Of a stretch of 64,000 nucleotides of DNA, positions 27,513 to 35,774 are shown one piece after another (positions within the stretch are counted from its first letter, which is position 1; each line of letters opens with the position of its first letter). The notes below the pieces were generated by a model. That model saw only the letters and a program-made list of their open reading frames with translations, did not search any database and had not been told where the DNA came from. The translations under genes were made by a program, and so were the position numbers. The stretch lies in contig DXLU01000022.1 of assembly GCA_019414565.1 (NCBI GenBank), forward strand, positions 31,138 to 95,137. Reading direction: 5' to 3'. The DNA is from Collinsella sp. GTDB lineage: Bacteria > Actinomycetota > Coriobacteriia > Coriobacteriales > Coriobacteriaceae.

Positions 27513-27541
27513 ATAATACGCCATCGACGCGGGCAGGTGAA
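27513..27541 (-). promoter_or_regulatory. rpsP proximal promoter
   Basis: TTCACC, a 17-base spacer and TATTAT on the minus strand place a start of transcription near 27506, about 50 bases before rpsP. A GCAGC/GCTGC hairpin lies just before the ribosome-binding site. Confidence 0.5.
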
Positions 27542-27585
27542 GTCCGTGAGACCAACTTCTTCGGTGTAGTCGAGGGCAAATCCAT

Positions 27586-27613
27586 ATCTTAGACAAGAAT
27601 TCACGATTTGCAA
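27586..27613 (-). promoter_or_regulatory. rpsP distal promoter
   Basis: TTGCAA, a 16-base spacer and TAAGAT on the minus strand give a second candidate start near 27579 with a leader of about 120 bases. Tandem promoters are common for ribosomal operons. Confidence 0.5.
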
Positions 27614-27645
27614 GCACATCCACGCACCCCACATGAGCTGCGCGG

Positions 27646-27651
27646 TATACT
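27646..27651 (+). promoter_or_regulatory. dinB -10 box directly before the start codon
   Basis: TATACT ends 6 bases before the dinB ATG, so transcription should begin at or next to the A of ATG. No Shine-Dalgarno or convincing -35 is present. This layout fits a leaderless message. Confidence 0.5.
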
Positions 27652-27657
27652 CATGCC

Positions 27658-28911
27658 ATGAAAAGACGCGAACATACATACGGTTATGAGGATGCCGCAG
27701 GCGTCACGCCGCCGCCTTGGACGGGTCCGGCGGTGGGCCTGATGGACCTCGATGCGTTTTTTGCGAGCGTTGAGATGCTCGACCATCCCGAGTGGCGCGG
27801 CAAGCCGCTCATCGTGGGTGGCGATGCCAATTCTCGTGGCGTTGTGTCCACCTGTTCTTACGAGGCACGTCGCTTTGGCGTGCACTCCGCCATGCCCTCG
27901 GCCGAGGCACAGCGTCTGTGTCCTCAGGCCATTTGGACGCATGGGCACTTCGACCGCTACCGCGAGGTCAGCGCGCAGGTCATGGCTATCCTTGCCGATG
28001 AGACGCCACGCGTTGAGCGCGTGTCGATTGATGAGGCCTTTATCGACATCACGCCGGGTCGCTTTGCACCCGAGGACCCACTGCTGGTCGCTCGACGCAT
28101 AAGCGACCGCGTGGCAGCGCTGGGAGTGACGTGCTCCATTGGCGTGGGCTGCAACAAGACGGTCGCAAAGATCGCAAGCGAGCGGGACAAGCCGTTTGGG
28201 CTGACCATCGTGCGCCCCGGAACCGAGCAGCGCTTTTTGGCCGCACTGCCGGTATCTGCCATGAGCGGCATCGGACGCTCGGCCGAGGAGCGACTGCGCC
28301 GCATGCGCATCTATACGCTGGGAGAGCTTTCGCGCGCGACGGAGTCAACGCTGGCTGCCATTTTTGGCGTGAACGGCGAGCGCATGCGCCAGCGCGCGCT
28401 AGGACTCGAGGTTTCCGAGGTTACGAGCTTGGACGAAGAGCGTGAAGTCAAGTCGGTAAGCAATGAGCGCACCTTTGCGAAAGATTTGACTGAGCGTGGG
28501 GATATTGAGGCGGCGATTGCGCTGTTGGGAGAGTCAGTGGGACGCCGTCTGCGCCGTCAGGGGCTGACGGGTGCCACGGTAACGCTCAAGCTTAAGTATT
28601 CGTATGGCAGCGGGCGTACGGCACAGCGCCGGCTGCCTCATCCGACCGACGATGAGAACATCTTCGTGGCGGTGGCGTTCGAGCTGCTCGACAACATCTG
28701 GCAGGAAGGCATGCATGTTCGCTTAGCGGGCATCGGCATGAGCGACTTCGACCACCAGGGCGGCATCCAAACCGACCTGTTCTGCGAGATCGATGACCGC
28801 GGAGCCCAATCCAGCGACCGCCGCGACCTCTCCGTCGCCATCGACGCCGTCCGAGACAAGTTCGGCGACACTGCCCTATCCTTCGGCCGCCAATCCCGCT
28901 TCAACGATTAA
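27658..28911 (+). CDS. dinB: DNA polymerase IV (Y family)
   Basis: Low-fidelity translesion polymerase. The palm motifs MDLDAFFASVE and RVSIDEAFIDIT carry the catalytic acids, and CSIGVGCNKTVAKIASERDKP precedes the thumb. The helix-hairpin-helix and little-finger domains follow, and QTDLF near residue 370 matches the beta-clamp binding motif. Length is 417 residues. An ~25-residue N-terminal stretch precedes the palm. It is a lone plus-strand gene between two minus-strand operons. No LexA-type box was recognised upstream. Confidence 0.96.
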   Translation: MKRREHTYGYEDAAGVTPPPWTGPAVGLMDLDAFFASVEMLDHPEWRGKPLIVGGDANSRGVVSTCSYEARRFGVHSAMPSAEAQRLCPQAIWTHGHFDRYREVSAQVMAILADETPRVERVSIDEAFIDITPGRFAPEDPLLVARRISDRVAALGVTCSIGVGCNKTVAKIASERDKPFGLTIVRPGTEQRFLAALPVSAMSGIGRSAEERLRRMRIYTLGELSRATESTLAAIFGVNGERMRQRALGLEVSEVTSLDEEREVKSVSNERTFAKDLTERGDIEAAIALLGESVGRRLRRQGLTGATVTLKLKYSYGSGRTAQRRLPHPTDDENIFVAVAFELLDNIWQEGMHVRLAGIGMSDFDHQGGIQTDLFCEIDDRGAQSSDRRDLSVAIDAVRDKFGDTALSFGRQSRFND

Positions 28912-28921
28912 CCGCCTTTGG

Positions 28922-28966
28922 GCAAAAAGAAAGCCGGGCAGGTGCGGAAAACCGCACCTGCCCGGC
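28922..28966 (-). terminator. Strong intrinsic terminator of the rplU-rsfS unit
   Basis: A perfect 15-bp stem (28933-28947 with 28952-28966) with an AAAA loop is followed on the minus strand by TTTCTTTTTG. The plus-strand side lacks a T-run, yet the hairpin also lies just after dinB and may serve both. Confidence 0.88.
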
Positions 28967-29007
28967 GATATGCGTGAGGGTAGCTAAACCCCGTCTCAAA
29001 TGAGCTA

Positions 29008-29463
29008 CTAGAGGAGGTTGAGGGGGAGCTGGGGGGCGTCTCCCCAGAGTTTCTCGAGGCGGTAGAAGTCGCGGGCTTCGGGAGTGAAGACGTGGACGAC
29101 AACCGAACCATAGTCCATGAGCATCCAGGTCTTCTGCTCGCGACCCTCGATGGAGAACGGGTGCTCGCCGCAAGCCTCGGCGACCTTCTCCTCGATCTCG
29201 TCGACGATAGAATCGACCTGGCGGTTATTGGTACCGGTGGCAAGCACAAAGTAGTCGCATACGTCGGAAAGCTCGGTCAGGTCGAGCACCTGAACGTCCT
29301 CGCCCTTCTTGTCGTAGGCGGCCTGCGCGGCGGCGCGGGCGACATCCTCGGCGGCGACACCGCTCGCGGACAGCGAGGCGGCGGTGCGGTCGGACGTGGC
29401 GGCGAAGCTCTTGTGCTCCACGCCTTCAAGAATCTGCTCGTCGGTCATGGTCTCGTCGGCCAT
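29008..29463 (-). CDS. rsfS: Ribosomal silencing factor RsfS
   Basis: Binds L14 and blocks subunit joining when nutrients are low. The core has LDLTELSDVCDYFVLATGTNNRQV and WMLMDYGSVVVHVFTPEARDFYRLEKLW. About 38 residues of acidic/Ala-rich extension precede the core. AGAGG lies 6 bases before the ATG. Last gene of the unit, directly after yqeK as in many Gram-positives. Confidence 0.95.
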   Translation of the reverse strand: MADETMTDEQILEGVEHKSFAATSDRTAASLSASGVAAEDVARAAAQAAYDKKGEDVQVLDLTELSDVCDYFVLATGTNNRQVDSIVDEIEEKVAEACGEHPFSIEGREQKTWMLMDYGSVVVHVFTPEARDFYRLEKLWGDAPQLPLNLL

Positions 29464-29490
29464 GGAATACCTCTTTCTAGACAGCCCGAG

Positions 29491-30099
29491 CTAGCGTAGC
29501 TGGGCGTAATGGTTGTAAATCGAAATAGCCGTGGGATAAAGATAGCGCCCAGACTGGATCACATAAACCAAACCCTGCGCAAAACAGGAGAAGAACAACT
29601 CGTCGAGCGTCGACTCCCCCACCATCTTGCGCAGCGCATGGGCATAGTCGCCGTGGCGGTTGGGCTCGATGGCATCGGCCACAAAGACCACCATATCGAG
29701 CGGCGTCATGTCGCAGGCACCCACGGTGTGACGGTCGACAGCCTGGAAAACGGCCGGCGACAGCTCGGGAAAAAGCTGCGGAAGCTCATAGGCGGCAACA
29801 GGGCCATGCAAAAGCGGCGTCGCGGCAGACGGAGAGCCGGCAATCTTAATGCCGTAATGCAGGGCGCGCGTGACCAGCTCGTCGTCGGAGAGCACTTTGT
29901 CCCAGTCATGGATCAAGCCGGCGGCAGCGGCATCAAAGCGGTCAACGCCGTAGATCTCGGCCAGATGAAGTGCGGTCTCGGCAACACCCAGCGAATGCAC
30001 ATAGCGCTTGCGCTTATCCTTCATGCGAACATCGAGCAGCTCTTGAATGCGCTTGAGCAGCGCGCGCTCATCGCCCTCAAACTGATCCTCTACCGACAA
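29491..30099 (-). CDS. yqeK: HD-domain hydrolase YqeK (diadenosine tetraphosphatase type)
   Basis: HD-superfamily phosphohydrolase; family members cleave Ap4A symmetrically to ADP. The metal ligands are visible in RYVHSLGVAETA, GLIHDWDK and LLHGPVAAYEL, with a later DRHTVG. It starts at TTG 30099 after a GGGGG stretch, 12 bases after nadD ends. It is 202 residues and encoded between nadD and rsfS, the usual neighbourhood. Confidence 0.92.
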   Translation of the reverse strand: MSVEDQFEGDERALLKRIQELLDVRMKDKRKRYVHSLGVAETALHLAEIYGVDRFDAAAAGLIHDWDKVLSDDELVTRALHYGIKIAGSPSAATPLLHGPVAAYELPQLFPELSPAVFQAVDRHTVGACDMTPLDMVVFVADAIEPNRHGDYAHALRKMVGESTLDELFFSCFAQGLVYVIQSGRYLYPTAISIYNHYAQLR

Positions 30100-30111
30100 C
30101 GTAGACCCCCA

Positions 30112-30789
30112 TCACTCAAAATCTTCTTGGCCCAAATCGGCATATAGCCTGCGCTTGCGAATGTAGCCGAGCACGGACTCGCTCGTAAGATAGCGCACGC
30201 TCATGCCGCGGGCAACTCGCTTACGGATGTTCGTCGAGCTGATCGCCAGCGCCGGAATCTGAATATAGCGCACGTCGAACGGCAGCCCCGACTCTTTGAT
30301 TCGGGCACGCGCCGTATCGATATCAAAGCCCGGTCGCGTCGCCGCAATAAAGGTAGCAAGCTCAGCGATTCGTTCGACATCATGCCAGGTCACAATATCG
30401 ATAATCGCATCGGCGCCCGTAATAAAGTAGAGCTTTACCTGCGGCGGGTAAAAGTCGCGAAGGGCATGAAGCGTATCGGCCGTATAGGTTACACCCGGAC
30501 GGTCAATCTCGAACCGGCTCGCCAAAAAGGCCGGGTTCGCGGCGGTGGCGAGGACCGTCATGGCATAACGGTCCTCGGCAGGCGTCACCGGCTTGTCAAG
30601 CTTAAAGGCAGGAGAACCCGCCGGCATAAAAAGCACAGCGTCCAAGTCGAGCGACTCGCGCGCCTGCTCGGCGGTCACCAGGTGCCCGTAATGAATGGGA
30701 TCAAAGGTGCCACCCATAATGCCGAGCCTAAACTCCTGCCCATCCTCTAGAGGAAGCTCGGGCAGACCGATTCCACCGCGCAGCGACAT
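30112..30789 (-). CDS. nadD: Nicotinate-nucleotide adenylyltransferase
   Basis: Adenylates nicotinate mononucleotide to deamido-NAD. The nucleotidyltransferase motifs GGTFDPIHYGH (near residue 26) and ISSTNIRKR (near 192) are intact. About 20 residues precede the core. The ATG lies 3 bases after the obgE stop. Length is 225 residues. Confidence 0.97.
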   Translation of the reverse strand: MSLRGGIGLPELPLEDGQEFRLGIMGGTFDPIHYGHLVTAEQARESLDLDAVLFMPAGSPAFKLDKPVTPAEDRYAMTVLATAANPAFLASRFEIDRPGVTYTADTLHALRDFYPPQVKLYFITGADAIIDIVTWHDVERIAELATFIAATRPGFDIDTARARIKESGLPFDVRYIQIPALAISSTNIRKRVARGMSVRYLTSESVLGYIRKRRLYADLGQEDFE

Positions 30790-30792
30790 GGC

Positions 30793-32259
30793 TTACTCGC
30801 CCTCCGAGGTCTCGGCATCGCCCGCGGCATCCGCCGCATCGACAACCTCGACGCCCTCATCCGCAGCATCGGCCACGTCAATGGCTTCAACGGCAACGTC
30901 CTCGCCAGCATCCTCGAGCTCCTCGTACTCCGAGAAGTCCTCGGCGCCCTCAAAGTCAAAGGCGCGCTGGCAAATGCGGACCTCGTCGCCCGCACGGCAA
31001 CCGGCCTTCTCGAGCGCGTCGTCAACACCCATACGCGCAAACTTATGCTGCAGGTAAATGACGGCTTCCTCGTTTTCCCAGTCGGTCTGGATGACCATGC
31101 GTTCGATGGCACGACCGACCACGCGGAAGGCACCGGGCTCTTCCTGAACAATGCGGAAACGCTTCTCGCGCTGCAGACGACGGCGCTCCCACTCATCGTC
31201 GCGCAGAACGACCGGCTCATCGGAGACAGCCAACTCGGCACGCAGCTTAGCCACCTGCTCGCCCACGGCAAGCATCAGCGTGTTGAGGCCGGCGCCCGTC
31301 ACAGCAGACACGGCAAAGAACATATGACCATCGTCGAGCGCCGCACGCTTAAGGTCGGCAATCTTGTCGGCCGTGCCCGGCGCATCGCACTTGTTGGCGA
31401 CAACGATCTGCGGGCGCTCCGAGAGCTCTGCGCCATACTGCTCGAGCTCACGGTTGATGATGCGATAATCCTCGACCGGATCGCGATCCTCAAAACCACC
31501 CGTCATGTCGACGACATGCATGATCAGGGCCGTACGCTCAATGTGGCGCAGGAACTGGTGACCCAGGCCCTTGCCTTCGCTCGCGCCCTCAATAAGGCCG
31601 GGGACGTCGGCAACGACGTAAGAATATTCGCCGGCACGCACCATGCCGAGGTTTGGCACGAGCGTGGTAAACGGGTAGTCGGCAATCTTAGGACGGGCGG
31701 CACTCATGCGCGCGATGAGCGATGACTTACCCACCGAGGGGAAGCCCACGAGTGCGGCATCGGCCATGAGCTTCATCTCGAGCTCAATCCAGTGCTCCTC
31801 GGCCGGCTCTCCTAGCTGGGCAAACGCGGGCGCGCGACGCACCGACGTCACAAAGTGAGTGTTGCCCAGGCCGCCGGCGCCACCGGGCGCCACGACGACG
31901 CGCTCGCCGTCGTGTACCAGGTCGGCAATCTCGAACATCGGGGTCTGCGTCTCGGGATCGAGCTCGCGCACCACGGTGCCCATAGGAACCTTGAGAATCA
32001 GGTCCTCGCCGCTCTTACCGTTACGACGGGCACCCTGCCCGTGCGTGCCGCGCTCGGCGCGGAAGTGATGCTTAAAGCGGTAATCGATCAGCGAGGAAAG
32101 CTGAGCGTCGGCCTGGATGACGACGTTGCCGCCACGACCGCCGTCGCCGCCATCGGGGCCGCCCTTGGGAACAAATGCCTCGCGCCTAAACGACATGCAT
32201 CCGGCTCCGCCGTCGCCGCCGCACACGTTAATGCGGCTGATATCGGTGAACTGTGACAA
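30793..32259 (-). CDS. obgE: Obg-family GTPase (CgtA)
   Basis: Essential GTPase acting in 50S maturation and stress response. The glycine-rich Obg fold spans residues 1-160. The G domain has GFPSVGKSSL (G1), DVPG (G3) and NKCD (G4). An OCT domain lies at about 340-430. The last ~55 residues are very acidic and Ala/Val-rich, longer than in most homologues. It starts at TTG 32259 with GGAGG 8 bases upstream. It follows rplU-rpmA, the conserved order. Confidence 0.97.
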   Translation of the reverse strand: MSQFTDISRINVCGGDGGAGCMSFRREAFVPKGGPDGGDGGRGGNVVIQADAQLSSLIDYRFKHHFRAERGTHGQGARRNGKSGEDLILKVPMGTVVRELDPETQTPMFEIADLVHDGERVVVAPGGAGGLGNTHFVTSVRRAPAFAQLGEPAEEHWIELEMKLMADAALVGFPSVGKSSLIARMSAARPKIADYPFTTLVPNLGMVRAGEYSYVVADVPGLIEGASEGKGLGHQFLRHIERTALIMHVVDMTGGFEDRDPVEDYRIINRELEQYGAELSERPQIVVANKCDAPGTADKIADLKRAALDDGHMFFAVSAVTGAGLNTLMLAVGEQVAKLRAELAVSDEPVVLRDDEWERRRLQREKRFRIVQEEPGAFRVVGRAIERMVIQTDWENEEAVIYLQHKFARMGVDDALEKAGCRAGDEVRICQRAFDFEGAEDFSEYEELEDAGEDVAVEAIDVADAADEGVEVVDAADAAGDAETSEGE

Positions 32260-32274
32260 CAGAATCGCCTCCTA

Positions 32275-32322
32275 CAAAAAAGAGGGAGACCCTTGAATCC
32301 TAAAACTCAAGTGCCTCCCACA
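32275..32322 (-). terminator. Possible partial terminator between rpmA and obgE
   Basis: On the minus strand an imperfect stem (GGGAG...CACTTGAG with CAAGGGTCTCCC) is followed by TCTTTTTTG just before the obgE ribosome-binding site. It may lower obgE expression relative to rplU-rpmA. Confidence 0.5.
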
Positions 32323-32344
32323 TATGTGCTCTATGAAGGGTGAA

Positions 32345-32602
32345 TTACGCGTTCGCGAGCGGGCGTACGCTGACCCTGTGCTTGATACCCTTGTGGAACT
32401 CAACGGTACCGTCGACCAGCGCGAACAGCGTGTCGTCCTTGCCACGGCCAACGTTCTCACCCGGGTGGATGTGAGTGCCGTGCTGACGGACGAGAATCGT
32501 GCCCGTGGTTACCGTCTGGCCGGCATAGCGCTTCGTGCCAAGGCGCTGACCGCGGGAGTCACGGCCATTACGGGAGGAACCGAGTCCTTTTTTGTGTGCC
32601 AT
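32345..32602 (-). CDS. rpmA: 50S ribosomal protein L27
   Basis: Large-subunit protein whose N-terminus reaches the peptidyl-transferase centre. It begins MAHKKGLGSSRNGRDS with no cleavable N-terminal extension of the Firmicutes type, and has HPGENVGRGKDDTLFAL. Length is 85 residues. The stop-to-start gap from rplU is 33 bases. Confidence 0.98.
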   Translation of the reverse strand: MAHKKGLGSSRNGRDSRGQRLGTKRYAGQTVTTGTILVRQHGTHIHPGENVGRGKDDTLFALVDGTVEFHKGIKHRVSVRPLANA

Positions 32603-32635
32603 TGTGTATACCTACTCTTTCGTTACGAGTGTAAT

Positions 32636-33010
32636 CTACTCGGCGACGGGAGCCTCGGCAACAGCCTCGGCCTCTGCCTTGACAGCCTTCTTGGCGCGGG
32701 ACGTAGCCTGGACCTTCACGATCTTCAGCTTGGTGAGCTGCTGACGGTGACCCTTCAGACGACGATAGCGCTTACGCTTGTGGAACTTGAAGACCAGCTG
32801 CTTCTCGCCCTTGAACTGCTCAACGATCTGAGCGGTAACCTTGGCCTTGGCCAGCTTGTCGGGATCGGTGACGATCTTCTTACCATCGTTGAGGAAGATA
32901 ACCGGCAGGGTGACCTTGTCGCCCTCATTGCCCTCGATCTTCTCGACGGTGATGACATCGTCGGTGGCGACCTTGTACTGCTTGCCGCCCGTGTTAACGA
33001 TTGCGTACAT
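32636..33010 (-). CDS. rplU: 50S ribosomal protein L21
   Basis: Binds 23S rRNA and L20. The standard start MYAIVNTGGKQYKV fixes ATG 33010, with AAGGG 9 bases upstream. KRKRYRRLKGHRQQLTKLKI is the rRNA-binding end. A ~20-residue Ala/Glu/Val tail is added. The predicted transcript leader is only about 36 bases, so no long regulatory leader is present. Confidence 0.98.
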   Translation of the reverse strand: MYAIVNTGGKQYKVATDDVITVEKIEGNEGDKVTLPVIFLNDGKKIVTDPDKLAKAKVTAQIVEQFKGEKQLVFKFHKRKRYRRLKGHRQQLTKLKIVKVQATSRAKKAVKAEAEAVAEAPVAE

Positions 33011-33052
33011 GTTTACTTGCCCTTCATGCATCAGTTAGTGCAACAGCCGAAT

Positions 33053-33081
33053 ATAGTAGCAGGCGAAAATACCCCCGTCAA
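33053..33081 (-). promoter_or_regulatory. rplU operon promoter
   Basis: TTGACG, a 17-base spacer and TACTAT on the minus strand form a near-consensus vegetative promoter. It overlaps the last codon and stop of the upstream gene. Start of transcription is near 33046. Confidence 0.75.
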
Positions 33082-33890
33082 CGAGTATGTGGAGCAAATC
33101 CACAAGTTCGCACAGGTATGGGGCTGACGAGTCGGCCCTCGTCGTCCTCGCATGCTTGATTCTGACGCTCGACATCGTAGGAGCAGATGGTCACGAGGTC
33201 TTGCATACCGGTGGAAACAATAGGTGCATCCACGCCCGGGGTCAAGCCCTGCAACAAAACATCAGCTGCAGAAAGCAAAATTTCCGGACGCATGGAGCCC
33301 TCGTTATCGGCATGGGTTTCGAGCATGAGCACCAAATGATCCGGGCGCTCCCCCGCCGTGAGCTCATAGCCCACGAGCGTATGATCCAAATCCAAGCGCT
33401 TGCTCTTTTTTCCGCGCGCGTAGTCGATGCCATGGTCCGCGCGCAGCGTGTCGATCGCACGACGCACCTCGTCGGCGCTTACGGGCGCCTCGGGATCCAA
33501 GTGCAGGTCGATGCGATACGACAGGCGCGTAAGCTGCGCCGTCAACGCCGGCGTGCGCACGTCGATGTACGCCGCCTCGATGGGCGCCAGATCGGCCGGA
33601 GACGCCGCTGCGAGGCGCCCAAACGCCTCGTCGAGCGCCACGAACTCGGTCATAAACAGGTCATACCACTCGCAGGTCGACGACGTACCCACCGGTAGCG
33701 CCGAAGAGAAGCCCACGCGCATGTGCGGAGAGAAGCCCTGCGTGACGGCATAGGGAAGTCCCGCACGGCGCACGATGCGCTCTATGGTATGGATTACTTC
33801 GAGATGGCCCAGGTACTTAAGGCGATCGCGTTTGCCATAGCGAACACGAAGTCTAAAGAGCGAGGGGTTGTCGGTCAGGCGCTCACTCAT
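33078..33890 (-). CDS. Radical SAM-linked protein, DUF2344 (TIGR03936) family
   Basis: Matches the DUF2344 family found with, or fused to, a B12/radical-SAM protein; biochemical role unknown. The N-terminal hallmark RVRYGKRDRLKYLGHLEVIHTIERIVRRAGLP is split here only for length, continuing to YAVTQGFSPHMRVGFSSALPVG. It overlaps the radical SAM gene by 4 bases (ATGA), so the two are probably translated together. Length is 270 residues. Confidence 0.88.
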   Translation of the reverse strand: MSERLTDNPSLFRLRVRYGKRDRLKYLGHLEVIHTIERIVRRAGLPYAVTQGFSPHMRVGFSSALPVGTSSTCEWYDLFMTEFVALDEAFGRLAAASPADLAPIEAAYIDVRTPALTAQLTRLSYRIDLHLDPEAPVSADEVRRAIDTLRADHGIDYARGKKSKRLDLDHTLVGYELTAGERPDHLVLMLETHADNEGSMRPEILLSAADVLLQGLTPGVDAPIVSTGMQDLVTICSYDVERQNQACEDDEGRLVSPIPVRTCGFAPHTR

Positions 33891-35764
33891 GCGCGATCAC
33901 CCATCAATACATTCTTGGCGTGGAGCGTGGGGCAGATCCCGCAGCCGGTGCACGACGTGCGGGTGCAGTCGGGAGTCGTGACGCCCTCGAGCGAGCGACG
34001 GTACTCGCGCTCGAGGAAGCCGCGCGTGCAGCCGGGGCTCACGTGCTCCCACGGCAGGCGCCAGTCCAACTCGTAGGGCAGGTGCACAAGCTCATTGAGG
34101 TCGATGCCGTTTTTGGCAGCAGCTTCCTTCCAGTTATCGAGCGAGAAATGCTCTACCCAGGCGTCAAAGCGAGAGCCCGAGCGCCAAGCATCGATGATGA
34201 CAGGCGTCATGTCACGACCGGCGCGGGACAGCGCGGCCTCGATGAGCGAGGTCTCGGCATCGTGGTAATGCACGCGGACGGCACGGTTGCGAACGCTCGT
34301 GATAAGCAGCTTCTGGCGACGCTTGACGTCGTCGTAGTCGAGCTGCGGGCACCACTGGAACGGCGTGGCAGCCTTGGGGATAAAGACCGAAACCGAGATG
34401 GACACCGAGATCGAGCCGCGACGAGCCTTGGGCACCACGGAACGACCGAGCTCCAGCACGTGATCGGCCAGATTGGCGATGGCCACGATATCCTCGTCGC
34501 GCTCGCCGGGAAGGCCCATCATAAAGTAGAGCTTCATGCGGTTCCAGCCGGCCTCGAAGGCCGCCTTGGCGGCACGGTCTAGGTCCTCCTCGGTCACGTT
34601 CTTGTTAATGATGTCGCGCATGCGCTGGCTGCCGGCCTCGGGCGCGAACGTCAGGCCGCCCTTCTTTTCGCCGGCGACCGACTCGGCCATATCCACGCCA
34701 AACGAATCCAAGCGCTGCGACGGAATAGACACGCGAATACCCGTATCCTCCAGGCGACGGTTGAGCCTGCCGAGCACGTCGCGAATGCAGGAGTGGTCGG
34801 TCGTGGAGAGCGAGGTCAGCGACACCTCGTCATAACCGGTCTTTTTCAGACCCTGAATCACCGACGAGACGATCTGGTCGGCCGAGCGCTCGCGCACCGG
34901 GCGATACGTCATGCCGGCCTGGCAAAAACGACAGCCGCGGGCGCAGCCGCGCAGGATCTCGATAGACAGGCGGTCGTGGACCAGCTGCGCATAGGGTACG
35001 CACGACTGCGACAGCGGATTCGTGGCGCCGAAATCCTCGACGACGCGCTTGTAGACCACGGTCGGCGCATCCTTGCCTTCACGCGGCACGGTGTAGCCAT
35101 GCGGCGAGCAGGGCTCGTCGTGACGAACCTCATAGAGCGACGGCACGTAGTTGCCGGCAATGGATGCAAGCTGCTCAACAATCTGCGCGCGCGGGACTCC
35201 TTCGTCTCGCAAGCGGCGATGCAGCTGGCAGGTCTCGAGCAGCGATTCCTCGCCCTCACCGATGAGGATGGCATCGAAGAAGGCCGCGTACGGCTCGGGG
35301 TTGTACACCGAGGGACCGCCGGCGATGATAATGGGGTCGTCCTCGGTACGGTCGGCCGCTAACAGCGGAATGCCAGCGAGGTCGAGAGCCTCGAGGAAGT
35401 TCGTCACCGCCATCTCGTGCGGCACATGTAGGCCAACGATATCAAACGAAGCGACCGGCGCTGCACCTTCGAGCGACAGCAGCGGAATACCCGCCTCGCG
35501 CATAGCGTCACCCATATCGGGCCACGGCACATAGCAACGCTCGCAGGAGATGCCCTCGGCCTGGTTAAGGATGTTGTAGAGGATGGCGATGCCCTGGTTG
35601 GGCAGACCGACCTCGTACACATCCGGGTAGATCAGGCAGCAACGGTAGTCGGCATCGGCCTTGGAAAGCGTGCCCCACTCGTGATCGATATAGCGGCTCG
35701 GTTTCTCGACCTTGGCGAGCAGCGGCTCAATTAAATGAAAACAGTCTTGGTATGCAACGCGCAA
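33887..35764 (-). CDS. B12-binding-type radical SAM protein (TIGR03960 family)
   Basis: The N-terminal half (to about residue 200) resembles a cobalamin-binding-like domain with an extended DVYEVG/GLHVPHE pattern. The SAM cluster cysteines are C274, C278 and C281 in GCARGCRFC, followed by a TIM-barrel. A C-terminal cluster C600, C605, C608, C611 could hold another Fe-S centre. It starts at TTG 35764, 7 bases after AGGGG. It precedes DUF2344 and rplU, as in many actinobacteria and clostridia. Substrate unknown; tRNA or ribosome modification has been suspected from context. Confidence 0.88.
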   Translation of the reverse strand: MRVAYQDCFHLIEPLLAKVEKPSRYIDHEWGTLSKADADYRCCLIYPDVYEVGLPNQGIAILYNILNQAEGISCERCYVPWPDMGDAMREAGIPLLSLEGAAPVASFDIVGLHVPHEMAVTNFLEALDLAGIPLLAADRTEDDPIIIAGGPSVYNPEPYAAFFDAILIGEGEESLLETCQLHRRLRDEGVPRAQIVEQLASIAGNYVPSLYEVRHDEPCSPHGYTVPREGKDAPTVVYKRVVEDFGATNPLSQSCVPYAQLVHDRLSIEILRGCARGCRFCQAGMTYRPVRERSADQIVSSVIQGLKKTGYDEVSLTSLSTTDHSCIRDVLGRLNRRLEDTGIRVSIPSQRLDSFGVDMAESVAGEKKGGLTFAPEAGSQRMRDIINKNVTEEDLDRAAKAAFEAGWNRMKLYFMMGLPGERDEDIVAIANLADHVLELGRSVVPKARRGSISVSISVSVFIPKAATPFQWCPQLDYDDVKRRQKLLITSVRNRAVRVHYHDAETSLIEAALSRAGRDMTPVIIDAWRSGSRFDAWVEHFSLDNWKEAAAKNGIDLNELVHLPYELDWRLPWEHVSPGCTRGFLEREYRRSLEGVTTPDCTRTSCTGCGICPTLHAKNVLMGDRA

Positions 35765-35774
35765 CGGAAAACCC

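Noticed and set aside
27493..27657. LexA/SOS box ahead of dinB
   Set aside because: No GAAC-N4-GTTC-like or CTG-N10-CAG site was seen near the dinB start.
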